Of a stretch of 64,000 nt of DNA, positions 22,745 to 33,493 are shown one piece after another. The position numbers and the translations under genes are program-made. Each line of letters starts with the position of its first letter. Position 1 is the stretch's first letter. The DNA is from Rhexocercosporidium sp. MPI-PUGE-AT-0058. Taxonomy: Eukaryota > Ascomycota > Leotiomycetes > Helotiales. The DNA lies in assembly GCA_020746875.1 (NCBI GenBank), contig JAGTJL010000001.1, forward strand, positions 496,001-560,000. Direction: 5' to 3'. The notes beneath the pieces are model-generated. The model made no database searches, was not told the origin of the DNA, and was given only the letters and a program-made list of their open reading frames with translations.

Positions 22745-24386
22745 CTATGGCAAAACATCAGGCGCCATGGTTTCAACATGCTCTGTCTCTAAATTGAATT
22801 TCCCCTCCGAGTCTCTCCATATGATCTTAGAAGGAACCGCTGGCAGTTTTTTCGGGTATGTGTAATCCTCTCCATTCACAGTGATGTTTGTCATCGCCTG
22901 ACTCGAATCACTCACATCACTTAGCTCCAAGAAGCCACCTTTATTGCCCAGCCACGTTTTCTTTGATCTGCTACTAACCCATCGTGGGCTGGTGCCCCTA
23001 GACGACGAGGATGAGGAAGGAAAATGTTTTGAATACAGGCGAAGGATCAAAGATCTTAGAGGTGGAAGACATGAGAGCACGATGGCGACACCCAGCTCCA
23101 TTGCAGTCCATATGACAACGAAAACATAGTCCCATGTTGGATCGATAGAGTTTCCAAATCCGAGAAGGACCTTCAGTCGAATGGCGGATACGATACAACC
23201 ACTTGCTAGATCAGCTTCAGGAAAGACAGAACGGGAAAAGCAAACTTACAAACCGCCCAGCGCAAACATTAACGCAGCTTCAATCTTCTTCCGTTGGCTC
23301 ATGTTCAGCCTCAGCACCTCTCGAAGTGGCAATAGAGTGATGATGACGTCCTGAGCCATGCTCATGCCACTATTTGCATAAGCCAGTGCATTCACATCGA
23401 GACAGGCTCCTCCACTGATATCTCTGTCCCAGAAATAATCTATTGGATGGCATTGAAAGATCGTGAGGATCGAGATGATCGCTGTGCTCACACAGATCAA
23501 GGCTATCGTGGCCCAGACTTGAACACAGAACCAGTAGATGTGCTTGAAAATTCGAAGATAGAAGGAGAGTATGGAAAGTTTAGTGACTGCCAGTACTACG
23601 ACGTATGTGTTTTCCGCAATGTAGACTAGGATTCTGTCAGGCCTGTTCTGGAAGATGGGGCGAGAGAAATAATCTTACAATCTTTGAGGAACTTCTTCAA
23701 ATCACCATCCTCAAGGCTGTACAGGTGCTTCCCGAATCCTTCACCGGCCACTGAGAGAGTCAGATCAAGCATAGAGCAGCAAGGAAAGGATGAACAGACT
23801 TTTGAGCGTGAGTGCGATGGGTAGACTAGCCAGTATCTATAATCATGCGTCAGTTTTGGCTTCGGTGTCTGTCTATCCACACTTACAAGTCCTCCCGTGA
23901 CGATCCAATCCTCGAGCCCTAGTTTATTCCCTCTCAAGCTCCCATGAATGAAGCGTGCTGCAACGAAGACCGATGCCACAGTAGTGACGGCCACAAAGAC
24001 GGAAACAATAATTGGCGACTTATTCTGAACAGGTGCTTTGCAGACGCTAGCTTGGAATTTCGCGAGAGCTTTTCCCATCAGTAATCGCTATAGCGTTTCA
24101 AGATCTGACATTACCTAAAGTGTCTGCCATGCTGCAGTTTGTAAGCATACAATCAGCTGCTGATACAGTCAAATTCTTGCTGGTACACTGGCAGGCAAGA
24201 TCTGTGGGCGCACATCCCGATTGCGGGATCGTTTGACCTAGGCAAACAAGCTTGCAGATGTCAGCAAGCAAGAAGTCTGGAGAGATAATTCCTACGTACA
24301 GCGCAAGTCGGAAGGGGTTTGGGTGACTGGCACGAAGCGAGGGCTGTCCAGCAGAACCAGCATACAAGGAGGCCGAGGAGATCCAT
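22745..24386 (-). CDS. CFEM-domain seven-helix receptor (PTH11-like, fungal rhodopsin domain)
   Basis: Seven exons: 24386-24300, 24250-24115, 24068-23887, 23836-23800, 23750-23679, 23625-23250 and 23201-22745; introns are 46-53 bp. The product is 448 residues. Signal peptide MDLLGLLVCWFCWTALASCQ is followed by a CFEM domain with all eight cysteines (about residues 28, 32, 42, 49, 51, 63, 68 and 84; CAPTDLACQC core). Next come the helices of the Fung_rhodopsin type: IIVSVFVAVTTVASVFVAARF, GLEDWIVTGG, the MAGEGFGKHLY loop, FYIAENTYVVVLAVTKLSIL, TIFQCHPIDYFWDRD, and LPLREVLRLNMSQRKK. A Ser-rich cytoplasmic tail ends the protein. Such receptors sit in the plasma membrane and have been linked to host or surface sensing in some fungi; the ligand here is unknown. 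Confidence 0.93.
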
Positions 24387-25105
24387 AGTAATTACAAGCT
24401 ATGGGTTTTTGGGATTCTTGATTCTCTATCCCAGGCTGTGGGGGGATCCAGAATAAGTTTCCCTTCGAGCGCATTGTAAGGTTTTGAGCAAAGCTTGGGA
24501 AAACTTTCAGTACCTCATCGATGTCACAAATCTTAAAGTCACCACTCTCATCGAAGGACCAAAGCACTGTATAACATGTGATTGGCATGTAGAAGGTTGA
24601 GACGTCTCACCATCTTCATAGCGGCACAGGCTTGTGCGCATCCTCACCAATCGTTTCACTCGAGTAATCAATGCGAGCTGTTCCCGAAACGCGAAAGTCG
24701 GGGCCTGCATACTTCTTGCAGAAAACAGCATGTGTAGTCGAAATCTAGGAGGTGGACAGAGATGTATGGATGAACTAAAGAATGTAGGTAAAGGTGTATT
24801 CTTCTTCTAAAGTGGTAAATATATGAAGGGGAGCCAGGGTCAAATGACGGTACACCAACAGACAAAAATTTAACAAGTTCAATGCACCAAGTCCGAGTAG
24901 TGATTTCAAAGGGAGGTTTTGAAGATAATAAATTATATCCGGCTATAAGAGATGGTGCTGGGGCTGGGGCCGAATACTTGAACCAAAAGTCAACAATACG
25001 TCACGTGTTGTGAGACCAAATCGCGACATTGAATTCTTCGACGCGTCCAACCAAACATTGATCCACACAATCCTCCACCACCAAACTCTGCACCTCTTAA
25101 GTACA
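24387..25105. other. Divergent promoter region between receptor and SPC34
   Basis: About 720 bp between divergently transcribed genes, so it holds both promoters. The overlapping minus frames here have no good start/splice connection to the receptor gene. Confidence 0.55.
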
Positions 25106-25920
25106 ATGTCTCTCCTAGAGCGACATCTCGAACAAATCTCGCTCTCTGCAGAATCCATCGCATCCCTCCCGTATGCTATTTCTCCTCCAGAATACCCCTC
25201 ACTGACCCCGCCATCAGTTTCCCCCCTCCCAAGATCTTCACCAATGCCCTCCTCTCAACTTCCGACATCACTTCTCTAATACGAGATACCGAGCCTCACG
25301 AACGCGCCCTCTTCTCCGTCCCTCCTCCACCATCACACAACACAGCCAGTACACCCTACCCAGACCCCGCACCATCATCCCGCAGACAAACGGTCTTCAA
25401 TGTCGCGCAGGGAGAGGTTACAGCAGGCACAACAACTGGTTCTCGTGCGCCGCGCAGAAACACAGCAGTGGCAGCAGTCTTAGGCGCGGAACTTCACAGC
25501 GAAGTGCGAAAGACGGAAGGCAAAGGCGAGATCGACATCGAGGTTCTGCTACGTGGCGCGGAGAAGTTGAATAATGTGTATAGCGTATCTGGCGTGCCAG
25601 AACGAATACAGGGCTTGAGGAAGAGATATGTGCAGATTCTTGGGGGATTAGAGTTCTATGAGGAGAAGGTGAGGAGACAGATGAGAGATTTGGAAAAAAT
25701 TAACAGGGGTGGTACGCCAGGTGATGAGGACGACGATGAGTTTGAAGATGAGGATATGGAAGGCGAGGAAGGCTTTGGTGGAAGGGAAGAAGAGGTTGAG
25801 ATTACGGACGAGGATCTGGGAGCCGAAGAGGAAGAGATTAGAGAATTGGAGCGGAAGAAAAGGGAGCTGGAGGAGAGGGTCAGTGGTATGGAGAGGGATT
25901 TGGGTGGACTGCTGAGATGA
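25106..25920 (+). CDS. spc34: DASH/Dam1 complex subunit SPC34
   Basis: Two exons, 25106-25170 and 25218-25920, with a 47-bp intron; 255 residues. The N-terminus MSLLERHLEQISLSAESIAS continues over the intron as LPFPPPKIFTNALLSTSDIT and SLIRDTEPHERALFSVP, the conserved SPC34 opening. A central conserved block reads AAVLGAELHSEVRKTEGKGE and IDIEVLLRGAEKLNNVYSV. The C-terminal third is a coiled coil with acidic insert (EDEDMEGEEGFGG ... IRELERKKRELEERVSGMER). SPC34 is part of the ten-subunit ring that couples kinetochores to spindle microtubules. The length is normal for filamentous fungi. Confidence 0.93.
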
Positions 25921-27366
25921 TTGAGGCGCATGGTTGTTTTGACTTGGGAACTCTTGAATTTCCCAAGAAACTTTGAGGATATAGCTTTGATGCCAACACT
26001 TCTTGATGGATGGAGTTTGATACCCAAGGATGGAGATAATGAGGTAAGATTCCGCTGTACCTACCTGCCTTTGAACGTTATTCCTCGTTGCTTACTGCTT
26101 GTTTAAGTCTGATTTCTTCGAGATGGATGCTGCCTACCGTCTCACACATTGAATGTCCAAATATAATTGAGCACACGACAAATATGTGAAGGAGGTCCAT
26201 ACTCTCATTGTTTAGTGCTATCCAACTTCTGGGTCCAAGCCAACATCTTGACAGGCTCGAGCGAGTGCCAGTCCTCTCGGCTGTTTGAGCGCGAAACCCT
26301 TCCCCCCTCAGTCAAGTTTGTTCTCATCTGGTACACAAATGCGTTTCTATTTGTTGGTGTTTGTACACTTAGTCCTTGCCTACTAATTCTAACAGCATCA
26401 ATGGCTGAGTAAAACTCTACACAGTTTTTTTTGCCTTGGCTGTCATCAGCAGGAATCAAATCTTTGCGAGTGGAATTAATCATACTTCGCTGAAGCGGCT
26501 TGGCTTCTAATCCATTCACCAGTCTAGGAAGTCTTACTTTTGCTCTTCTCTACTCTGCGAATTCCTGATGTGTTGACTTGGACGCCGTGCGCCGGACTTC
26601 ATGTTTGAAAATCCTGCAAGCGTTTATGTATTGTCTTGGCCATGTACGGTCTACTATTTTGGAGGCCAACTGATTGCTACAAACGAAGCAGGATGGGTCT
26701 AGAGCAGCCAAGAAGATAAAAGGGAACTCTAATCCAGCGTGTATTATTGTATTCGACACATGATCATCTTTGTTCCGGTTGCATACAGTAGGAGGTTGAT
26801 CTCGCACATGCACATCTATAACGTCTAAGTCATTCCTGCATATCCTTCAAAGCAAATCTTCTGTTACGTGAAATCAACTTCGGTTTGTCAGAGCCGAAAG
26901 CCCAGGGCTGGACAACCTTCAAAATTTAATTTTGCTGTACCTCTAGTACGATGATCAACGTGCATAAAACTAAGACACTGGTAACTGTTCATCTAGGTGC
27001 GCTAGAAGAAATCGACCCCTCCGAGGAGGCTTCTTAAAGAAAATAAATTTAATGAAGAGGGGGATCTGGCTCCATACCCAGTGCGGAGCATTGGATGGAA
27101 TTCACGCGTTCTGTCGCCGTGTCAGGTCTTCAGAAAGCAGATGCAGCTGGGCGATGGTACCTGAGGAGAAGGCAAGGCTCGAAGACAGCCTCGCTTAGAG
27201 TATTTTCCTTCAGGCGCCTCGAGGTGACTTCACACTTTCAATTGTCCTTCAACAACCCTGCACAAACACTTAATTACTCAATCTTCATCCCTCTTTCACT
27301 TTATATCTCTCGCACACTCAACCATGCGCTTGAATTGCAAGGACAAGTCACTCCATACACACATCA
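25921..27366. other. Gene-free stretch at the border of core and accessory regions
   Basis: About 1.4 kb after SPC34. Several short frames on both strands, none with a domain or plausible exon structure. It marks the change from single-copy core genes to the duplicated family further right. Confidence 0.5.
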
Positions 27367-28372
27367 ATGGTGACATCCGAAATGGCTAAGAACCATAACA
27401 ACATCGCCTTCTTCAAAGGGTACGACCCAGCCAGAGCCAGAGATGTCCACGTCCTCGCTGTGGAAATGAAAAATTATCTCCTAGGTACTATAAACTCCCC
27501 GAAATTGCGCGCCCTAGACGTTACACGTCGGGAGACAATCACCAGGCTAGAAATTCAGATGGTACCAACATTGCGTTGAATACTGCAATCACCAACGTCG
27601 CAGCTGCTGATCGCAACTCCGATGATGACATGATCACTTATGGCATGGTCTTACAAGATTTCGTTCGCACTGCCGTAAGTCTTCAAGTACCTCCAGAATC
27701 GCTATTCATAAGTTTCTAACACGTCTCAGTCTCCTGCCGTCCGCCCACCCATGATACGGGTCCCAACCGATCCTCTCCCACGAAAAGTCAAGAAAAATAT
27801 CCTTGGCGCCAGAGCCATCTTAAGATTCGGCAAAGAGTCTCTATAAGCTCAATCAATGGCACTCTTAGATCTTCAATCGGTTTTCGGTAAGAGAAACCTC
27901 GTAGCCCTTAGTCTGCCAGCGAGAAGAAGCTTGTGGTAGACTTGCTGAAGAAAGATCTAGAAAATAGCAGCCTAGTCAGATGGAAACGCTTGACCAACAA
28001 TTACAACAGAACCATGCAAGAAAAAGTCTAGGATACCGAGGAGGCAACTGGATCGAAGTCGGCTGACAGGGACGGGAAGCAGCGTGAAGAGAGCTCCGCT
28101 CCATGGCAAGTACACACATTCTAGATTTACTCATGTTTAAAACAAGCTTCTTCTAACTTATCTCAGGCGTACAGTGGTTGCCATCAGAATCCGGGCAAGC
28201 CATTGGGACGAAACAAAGAATTTGAAGGCAGAGGCTTGAGCTGGTGAATCATCTGAGTTCGAATCCTCGGATGACGGTCAAGCGTAAGCGCAAAGTTATA
28301 GAGGATAAGAATATTAAGCCGGAGGAAGGAGTTTTGCGGCTGGCAGCTCGTAGACAACGACGAAGAACATAG
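27367..28372 (+). pseudogene. Decayed member of the NTD/chromo/SANT-like family (copy 1)
   Basis: The start (ATG 27367 or 27382) opens the family N-terminal motif: AFFKGYDPARARDVHVLAVE, compare AFPGFDLTDVLSIRLLAQAL in the copy at 30227. After frame breaks the SANT-like part is readable at 27.9-28.1 kb: SEKKLVVDLLKKDLE, RWKRLTNNYNRTMQEKV, then an in-frame TAG, and SSAPW, corresponding to the APWRT motif. Beyond an apparent intron TVVAIRIRASHWD continues, then a TGA, an acidic ESSEFESSDDG run and a basic tail ending at a TAG at 28370-28372. The TAG falls where the copy at 33494 has CAG (KVQSKGEEL), a RIP-type C-to-T change. No continuous protein can be made. Confidence 0.75.
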
Positions 28373-30226
28373 GGGTAATTTTCTGCTTTCTGGCGGCAGT
28401 TGTAGGGATCCTTTCAATGTGTTGTGCCACAAGGAAGTAGACAGAGGTTTGGTGGTAAGATACTCCAGGGAAGCGATTGTATTGTAGACTACGTCTTTAC
28501 CAATTGCGAATCACATTTCTCATGACCCTTCTCCTGATTTGAATCTACGTTGCTTTTGAGCTGTCACGCCTCTCCATACTGGCCCCTTGAAATTTGCTCC
28601 ACGAGATCTGATATATATCTTCGGGGTTTGACGATACCAATGCATGCAAAACCAAGACCGAATACTAAAAAATACTTTTCCCATCTATGATATCATCTGG
28701 GAAACTACATCCTTCGAAATCTTGAAGTGGCCCTCAATGCCATCAGCTTTACATTTTCGAGCCATCCGTATCAAATCTGGGTTTGCATCAAGGAATCAGC
28801 CTCTTTGCATGGGATGGGAATTGTATGGCAACTGGCTCATGCTCTCAGGCTACCTATTCAGATCTGTGATAAGAACAATACTTCTCTGCTTCGATTATTT
28901 GCAAGTGGAGATCTGTTTTAGGCTATATGCTCACCAGATTCGAGAGAAGAAAAGGTCAAGACAAAGATAGAGCATGTACATTAGTTGCGTTGAAATTGGC
29001 ACATCTTAAAGCTACTGGTCATCCCTGAATTGACTTTAAGCTTTGCTTTTAAAGGAATATTAAAGCATATACTGGACATTATCTTCAAGTTGAGTGTTTT
29101 GCCTCTGCTTCTGGGGAGTTAATAGCTCTTGTTATGGACTGTAGACTAGTCCTTTCAAGACAACTTGTCAATGTTGATCTCGTTAGCACTTTAAATTCAC
29201 GCACCCTATCGAAGGCTCATGGTCTTGTTGAGAAGAGGGTTTCGACCTTGGTAGTGCTCGGAAAGTGAGATCATATCCCTACCAGAGACCCCAGGGCTAA
29301 GGCGCTTTGATAAACAGACAAAGCAAGGTGAATGAGCCTGCGAATGAACCTATATATCTAGAACTACAACCCAATCGAGACTAGTTTTGCTTCCAATGGA
29401 GACAAGCGAGGCCTTTCTAGTTCCCTAGCCGACGCATTCACGTCGCCCGTTGAATTCCTTGCCCCGCCTTTCGCTTCCATGGTAGAAAACAAGAGGAGGC
29501 GGTTGAACCACTAGCGTCTTTTAGAAAGTATAAAGTCTTCAACCTCGAGTTTTTCAACCTGCCTTCTTCCCTCGATAATTCCAACGAACACTACAGCTAC
29601 CACCTCTGCACTCTCAAGCACTCGCAAGCGTACAACCGCTCCAACCTCCTCCAACAATCGTAGAGATACCTGCCTCAAGCTTTTAAAGCCTTGCCTCCTC
29701 TTCACACACTCCCCTCGACAAATTTCGAGTCTCAAAAGCTTCCTCCGTCAACAACTGCGACGCGCGCCCTTCACAAACACCCTACCAACAACAAAACCTA
29801 CACATACCCAAGTAAGTTTATCTACTTACCTGTGCCCTCATACACTCTCAGTCATAGGCATTTCGTGGTCCTGCAAACCTGTACTACCTCGTCTCCTTCG
29901 AAGGCCCGCAGTTTCAAGGCTTAGCCTTGATCTTGAACAGCCCTTTGGTCATCCTCCGCCGCGCCATCATCTGCTTTGCATCCTTTCATCTCCCTTCTCT
30001 TTCTCCTCATTGCCTTCTACCTCGTCCCACTCTTTGTCAAACATCTCTTTCTAACACGGCTGCAACTACACACTTACTCTTTCCTTACTACCTTCTCATA
30101 TACCCATCTCACTACCTCCGCACAGTCAAGATAAAACGTCAATACCTCTTAGTCTCTTCTGCTTCTTCCTCGTAACATTCTTAGTGTCATTTGCAGTTGC
30201 TAACCCACTTCACTAGAACCATCAAG
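28373..30226. other. Intergenic and long leader of family gene A
   Basis: The first kilobase has only short frames without a domain. The last 0.7 kb is a pyrimidine-rich leader following a TATAAA at 29529-29534, with GTAAGT-type sites near 29814 that may be a leader intron. An AAGCGAG half-site lies at 29404-29410. Confidence 0.5.
29529..29534 (+). promoter_or_regulatory. Candidate TATA box of family gene A
   Basis: TATAAA followed by a long pyrimidine-rich leader; it lies 698 bp before the ATG at 30227. Assignment is by position and motif only. Confidence 0.4.
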
Positions 30227-31857
30227 ATGTCAGCCTTCCCAGGTTTCGACTTGACCGACGTCTTATCTATCCGCTTGCTTGCTCAAGCTTTGACGCTCTA
30301 TGCTGAGGGCCACCACCGAAGCAGCAACAACTTTGCTATTAGTCGGTTCAACAACGTCCAGCGATCAACCTTTCGTCGTATCTTGGGCCACTGGCAACAA
30401 GATCATGGCTTCGAGAGACTTGTCCGACAGCTTCTCTATCACCAACACCACAACGACGGAGTGGTCGTTAGATTGGCTGGGGAAATTCAGAGCTATGTAG
30501 AGGGTACCAATGTAAGCTAACTCAGCTTGCCTCTACTATCCTCGCTAATAGTTGTTGAATAGTCTGCTAAAATTGCTCAGCCAACACTCGCCAGCTCTGC
30601 CGCAATGGCTCCTCTGAAATTTGTTGAGATTATAAATAATTCATACAATGATTACTTGCAGGAGATTGAGCGACAGATTGTGGCACATATTCTGGCTAAT
30701 GAAGCCCACAATGTTGAGTATCACGTCGAGGAATCTGACTCTGACTGGGAGACCGAGTCAGAGAACGGTGACCAGGTATGTTTTACTTGCCATAGGCCTT
30801 GATCTTCAAATGATGTGACACGAGCTGATCTGATCATAGGATGATGAAGAAATAGCTATGCCGCTGTTGCATGATGACTATGAAGTTATCTGGAACGAGA
30901 AGACGATGCACAGGAAAGCTGCTCGACCAGGACTTCCAGATCCTTCCTTCTACAAGATCGAAATTCATCTCCGTAAGAAGGCAGTCAATGGCGTTAGGAG
31001 TCAAGAATCGGTACCATCAATCAAATTCGATTACCTTGAGAACCACAAGGAGCCGACTTGGGAAATCGCTTCTAAAAGTCTTTACAAGATGAACCAGTAT
31101 GTAAAGACTTCCTCAGATAACTACATTGGTTAGTAATCTGGTACCCAATACTGACTTTGATTTGAATAGATGGCGGAATCAAATCTTTCGAAACTACCTT
31201 GGCAATAAGCGCCCAACTCGTGGGCCGTACCTCGTGGTTGAGCAAAAGCTCATTATAGACCTATTGAGGCAACAGCTTGAGGATCCCCTCAAGGTCCGCC
31301 CAGCGCCTCGCTGGGGTCGGCTTATCAATGCCTATAATCGTCTGCTTCAGGATGTGATTCAGAAGAAAGGCTCTCGATTGGTACAAAGTGGAGTAAAGAA
31401 TAAGCCAGTCTTGGACTATGATCGGGCTGCTCCCTGGAGATCTAAAGGTGCGATCCAGACTATTATCGGCAAGCAAACTTGGAAGAACTTGATCAACCCA
31501 ATCTTGGAGGCAGCCATAAAGCGCCGAGCACAGCATGATGTAGACCGAAAAGAGCGAGGGTCGACCGGCAGGGGGAGTCCAGAGATATCCGAGGATGAGG
31601 AGGAAATACTCAATCCAAATCCAGTCCCAAAATCAAAGGAGGAGATCAAGGAACTTGCAGGAAAGCGACGAAAGCAAAGACAGCTCGAGGAAATGAAGAA
31701 CAGGCGCCATAGTCAGATGGCTGTGAACTCCACCGAAGAGGAAGGTGGAGAAGAAGAATCAACGGAGGAAGAGGAACCTCCAAAGAAGAAGCAAAAGAGG
31801 GGCTCTCGGAAAGACAAAGACACGGATAAGAGAGGACCTCTAGGAGACAAGGATTGA
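30227..31857 (+). CDS. Family gene A: NTD + chromo-like + Myb/SANT-like protein
   Basis: Four exons, 30227-30511, 30563-30775, 30840-31096 and 31170-31857; 480 residues. The N-terminal helical domain (1-95) opens with AFPGFDLTDVLSIRLLAQAL. An acidic linker (ESDSDWETESENGD) follows. At about 203-247 lies a beta-rich module ending SIKFDYLENHKEPTWEI, which looks chromo-like. The next intron splits the codon before WRNQIF (W253). The Myb/SANT-like segment (about 270-312) reads YLVVEQKLIIDLLRQQL then RWGRLINAYNRLLQ. It is followed by YDRAAPWRSKGAIQ and a highly charged tail with KKKQKRGSRK, a likely nuclear signal. I know no named family with this layout. Nuclear DNA or chromatin binding is inference. 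Gene B lies 1.6 kb downstream on the same strand. Confidence 0.88.
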
Positions 31858-32603
31858 GACAATAATGAGGGAAAGGTCGCACCATTTCGACACGACCTGG
31901 CTCGGGACTAACTGATGTCTCTGTAGTCCCGCCGGTTGGCTCTTTGTCTCTCAGTACCTTCTCTATACTCTTCAAATTATGAACCTTGTGTCTTGATACC
32001 GTTTCAGGGGGGCAAAAATTCATAGCTACAACTGCGAACATCTTGCGGCTTTCCGTAATAACATAGATGGATTGTATGAGATATTTGAACCAACTCTGTG
32101 TTTTCCGCTCTGACTTGTGATCTTGAATCTCTGCTGATAACTTAGTGGTTGTGCGTGGCCAATCAGGCTCATATAACAAGAACCACTAAACAATGTAAAT
32201 TCTACAATAATCTCTTCTTCCTCCTTCTTCCCCTTTAAACTTCATTCCATGACATGCTGATCAATACATAGCCTTTTAGGATTCAGAAAAAAAAATTCGC
32301 CGATCAGGCTACCATCACATGGCCCTGGTGTGGTGAAGATAAAGATCCAACTCAAGTTCTCCCACTAAATAATCAGACTATAATGTCATGACAAACAGAC
32401 AAAGGGAACAGTAGCACAAGCCCGTTATCTGTTGAAGTTCTTGTCAATAAAGTCCTCTTATCTAGCTCTGGTTCTAGCGAAGTGGTGTCTCTGTGCAAAG
32501 ATGAACTTTTAATCCTTTTTAATCTGAGCTGGTCTAAAGCAATTCCCTTTCAGTGAAGAAATCAGATCAAGATGACAGCTGCGCTAAAATTTACCAAAAA
32601 TAG

Positions 32604-32696
32604 CGGCCTGCGACGCCCTGCAACATTCCCACTTCCTATTTCGAAAGTTCATTCCTTCTAGAAATTAATAACAGAGCTAAAAAATATCGCAGGCCG
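32604..32696. repeat. Inverted repeat, 10-bp perfect arms
   Basis: CGGCCTGCGA at 32604-32613 and its reverse complement TCGCAGGCCG at 32687-32696, 73 bp apart, upstream of the gene B promoter elements. Confidence 0.6.
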
Positions 32697-32762
32697 TTAG
32701 CGTTGGTGCTTTGAGCGGTAGGACGGTAAGTAAATAAACCGTCCGGTCGCCGCCAAGACGCG

Positions 32763-32775
32763 CTCGCTAAGCGAG
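32763..32775. promoter_or_regulatory. Palindrome CTCGCT-A-AGCGAG upstream of gene B
   Basis: Perfect 6-bp arms around one base, 20 bp before a TATATAAA. Closely similar palindromes occur before genes D (47884-47896, imperfect) and G (61502-61515), and a half-site before gene A. Could be a dimeric factor site. Confidence 0.45.
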
Positions 32776-32795
32776 ACAAGGCTCCTTCGATTAGT

Positions 32796-32803
32796 ATATA
32801 AAT
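32796..32803 (+). promoter_or_regulatory. Candidate TATA box of family gene B
   Basis: TATATAAA directly after the palindrome at 32763-32775 and 698 bp before the ATG at 33494, the same distance as for gene A. Confidence 0.45.
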
Positions 32804-33493
32804 CCAAGCCATGAGATGATTCGACACCACTCACCCCCATCTGCGCAAAATCAAGCACAAGAATCTGGAACTTTCAAGAACGGCAACTGAGTGCCTGCAT
32901 AATTAGAGACCTCTCAACCGCTTTCTTCTCTTGCATTGGCTGCGCTCTTTGATCTTCGACATCCTCGACTTGCTTCTTGCAACCTCCGAAATTCACGGAA
33001 GTACCTCTTCCTCAAGACGACTTCGAACTATAACTAATCCTCGAAGTCAACAAGTATTCCTCCTCATACACAATCGCGCTCGATCTTAAGGTCCTCAGCA
33101 ATACCCCGGAACTCCCTCCACAACACTCTGGACACTCGGGAGCTAAGTAGGTCCTTTCTAAAAGCCCTTCTCTCCGTAAACATATAGCAAGATAAAGTTT
33201 CCTTGACGCTACATCATCATCTAGTAAACTTCAATACCCAGCAATTCCCCGAACAACACCTTCCCCATTTCACATACATCCAAAATCCCAGGTATTTTGC
33301 TCTTAGCTGCGCGCAGCGCCTTATCGTTTCTGCGATTCCCTTCCAACTTCCAAGAGTGTTATCCATAATATCTCATCAATAGAACACATCCATCTCCCAC
33401 TTCACATCAGACACCTTCCTCACACTTTTTTCCCCCCGAAGCATCTCTGTGAACACAAGCACAAGGCTAATCTCAATTTTCTAGATTCTAACC

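Larger units (their letters stand above)
31858..33493. other. Intergenic between family genes A and B, with hairpins and a long leader
   Basis: Contains 10-bp inverted arms (32604-32613 and 32687-32696), a 7-bp arm hairpin (32721-32727 / 32738-32744), the palindrome at 32763-32775 and a TATA box at 32796. After that comes a 0.7-kb pyrimidine-rich leader for gene B. No gene seen. Confidence 0.6.

Noticed and set aside
28240..28275. GAGTTCGAATCC resembling a tRNA B box
   Set aside because: No A box or cloverleaf can be built around it; the bases belong to the acidic tail coding sequence of decayed copy 1.
28644..28970. Plus-strand frames that at first looked like a copia-type polyprotein fragment
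   Set aside because: I could not find the reverse transcriptase or RNase H motifs in order in any frame.
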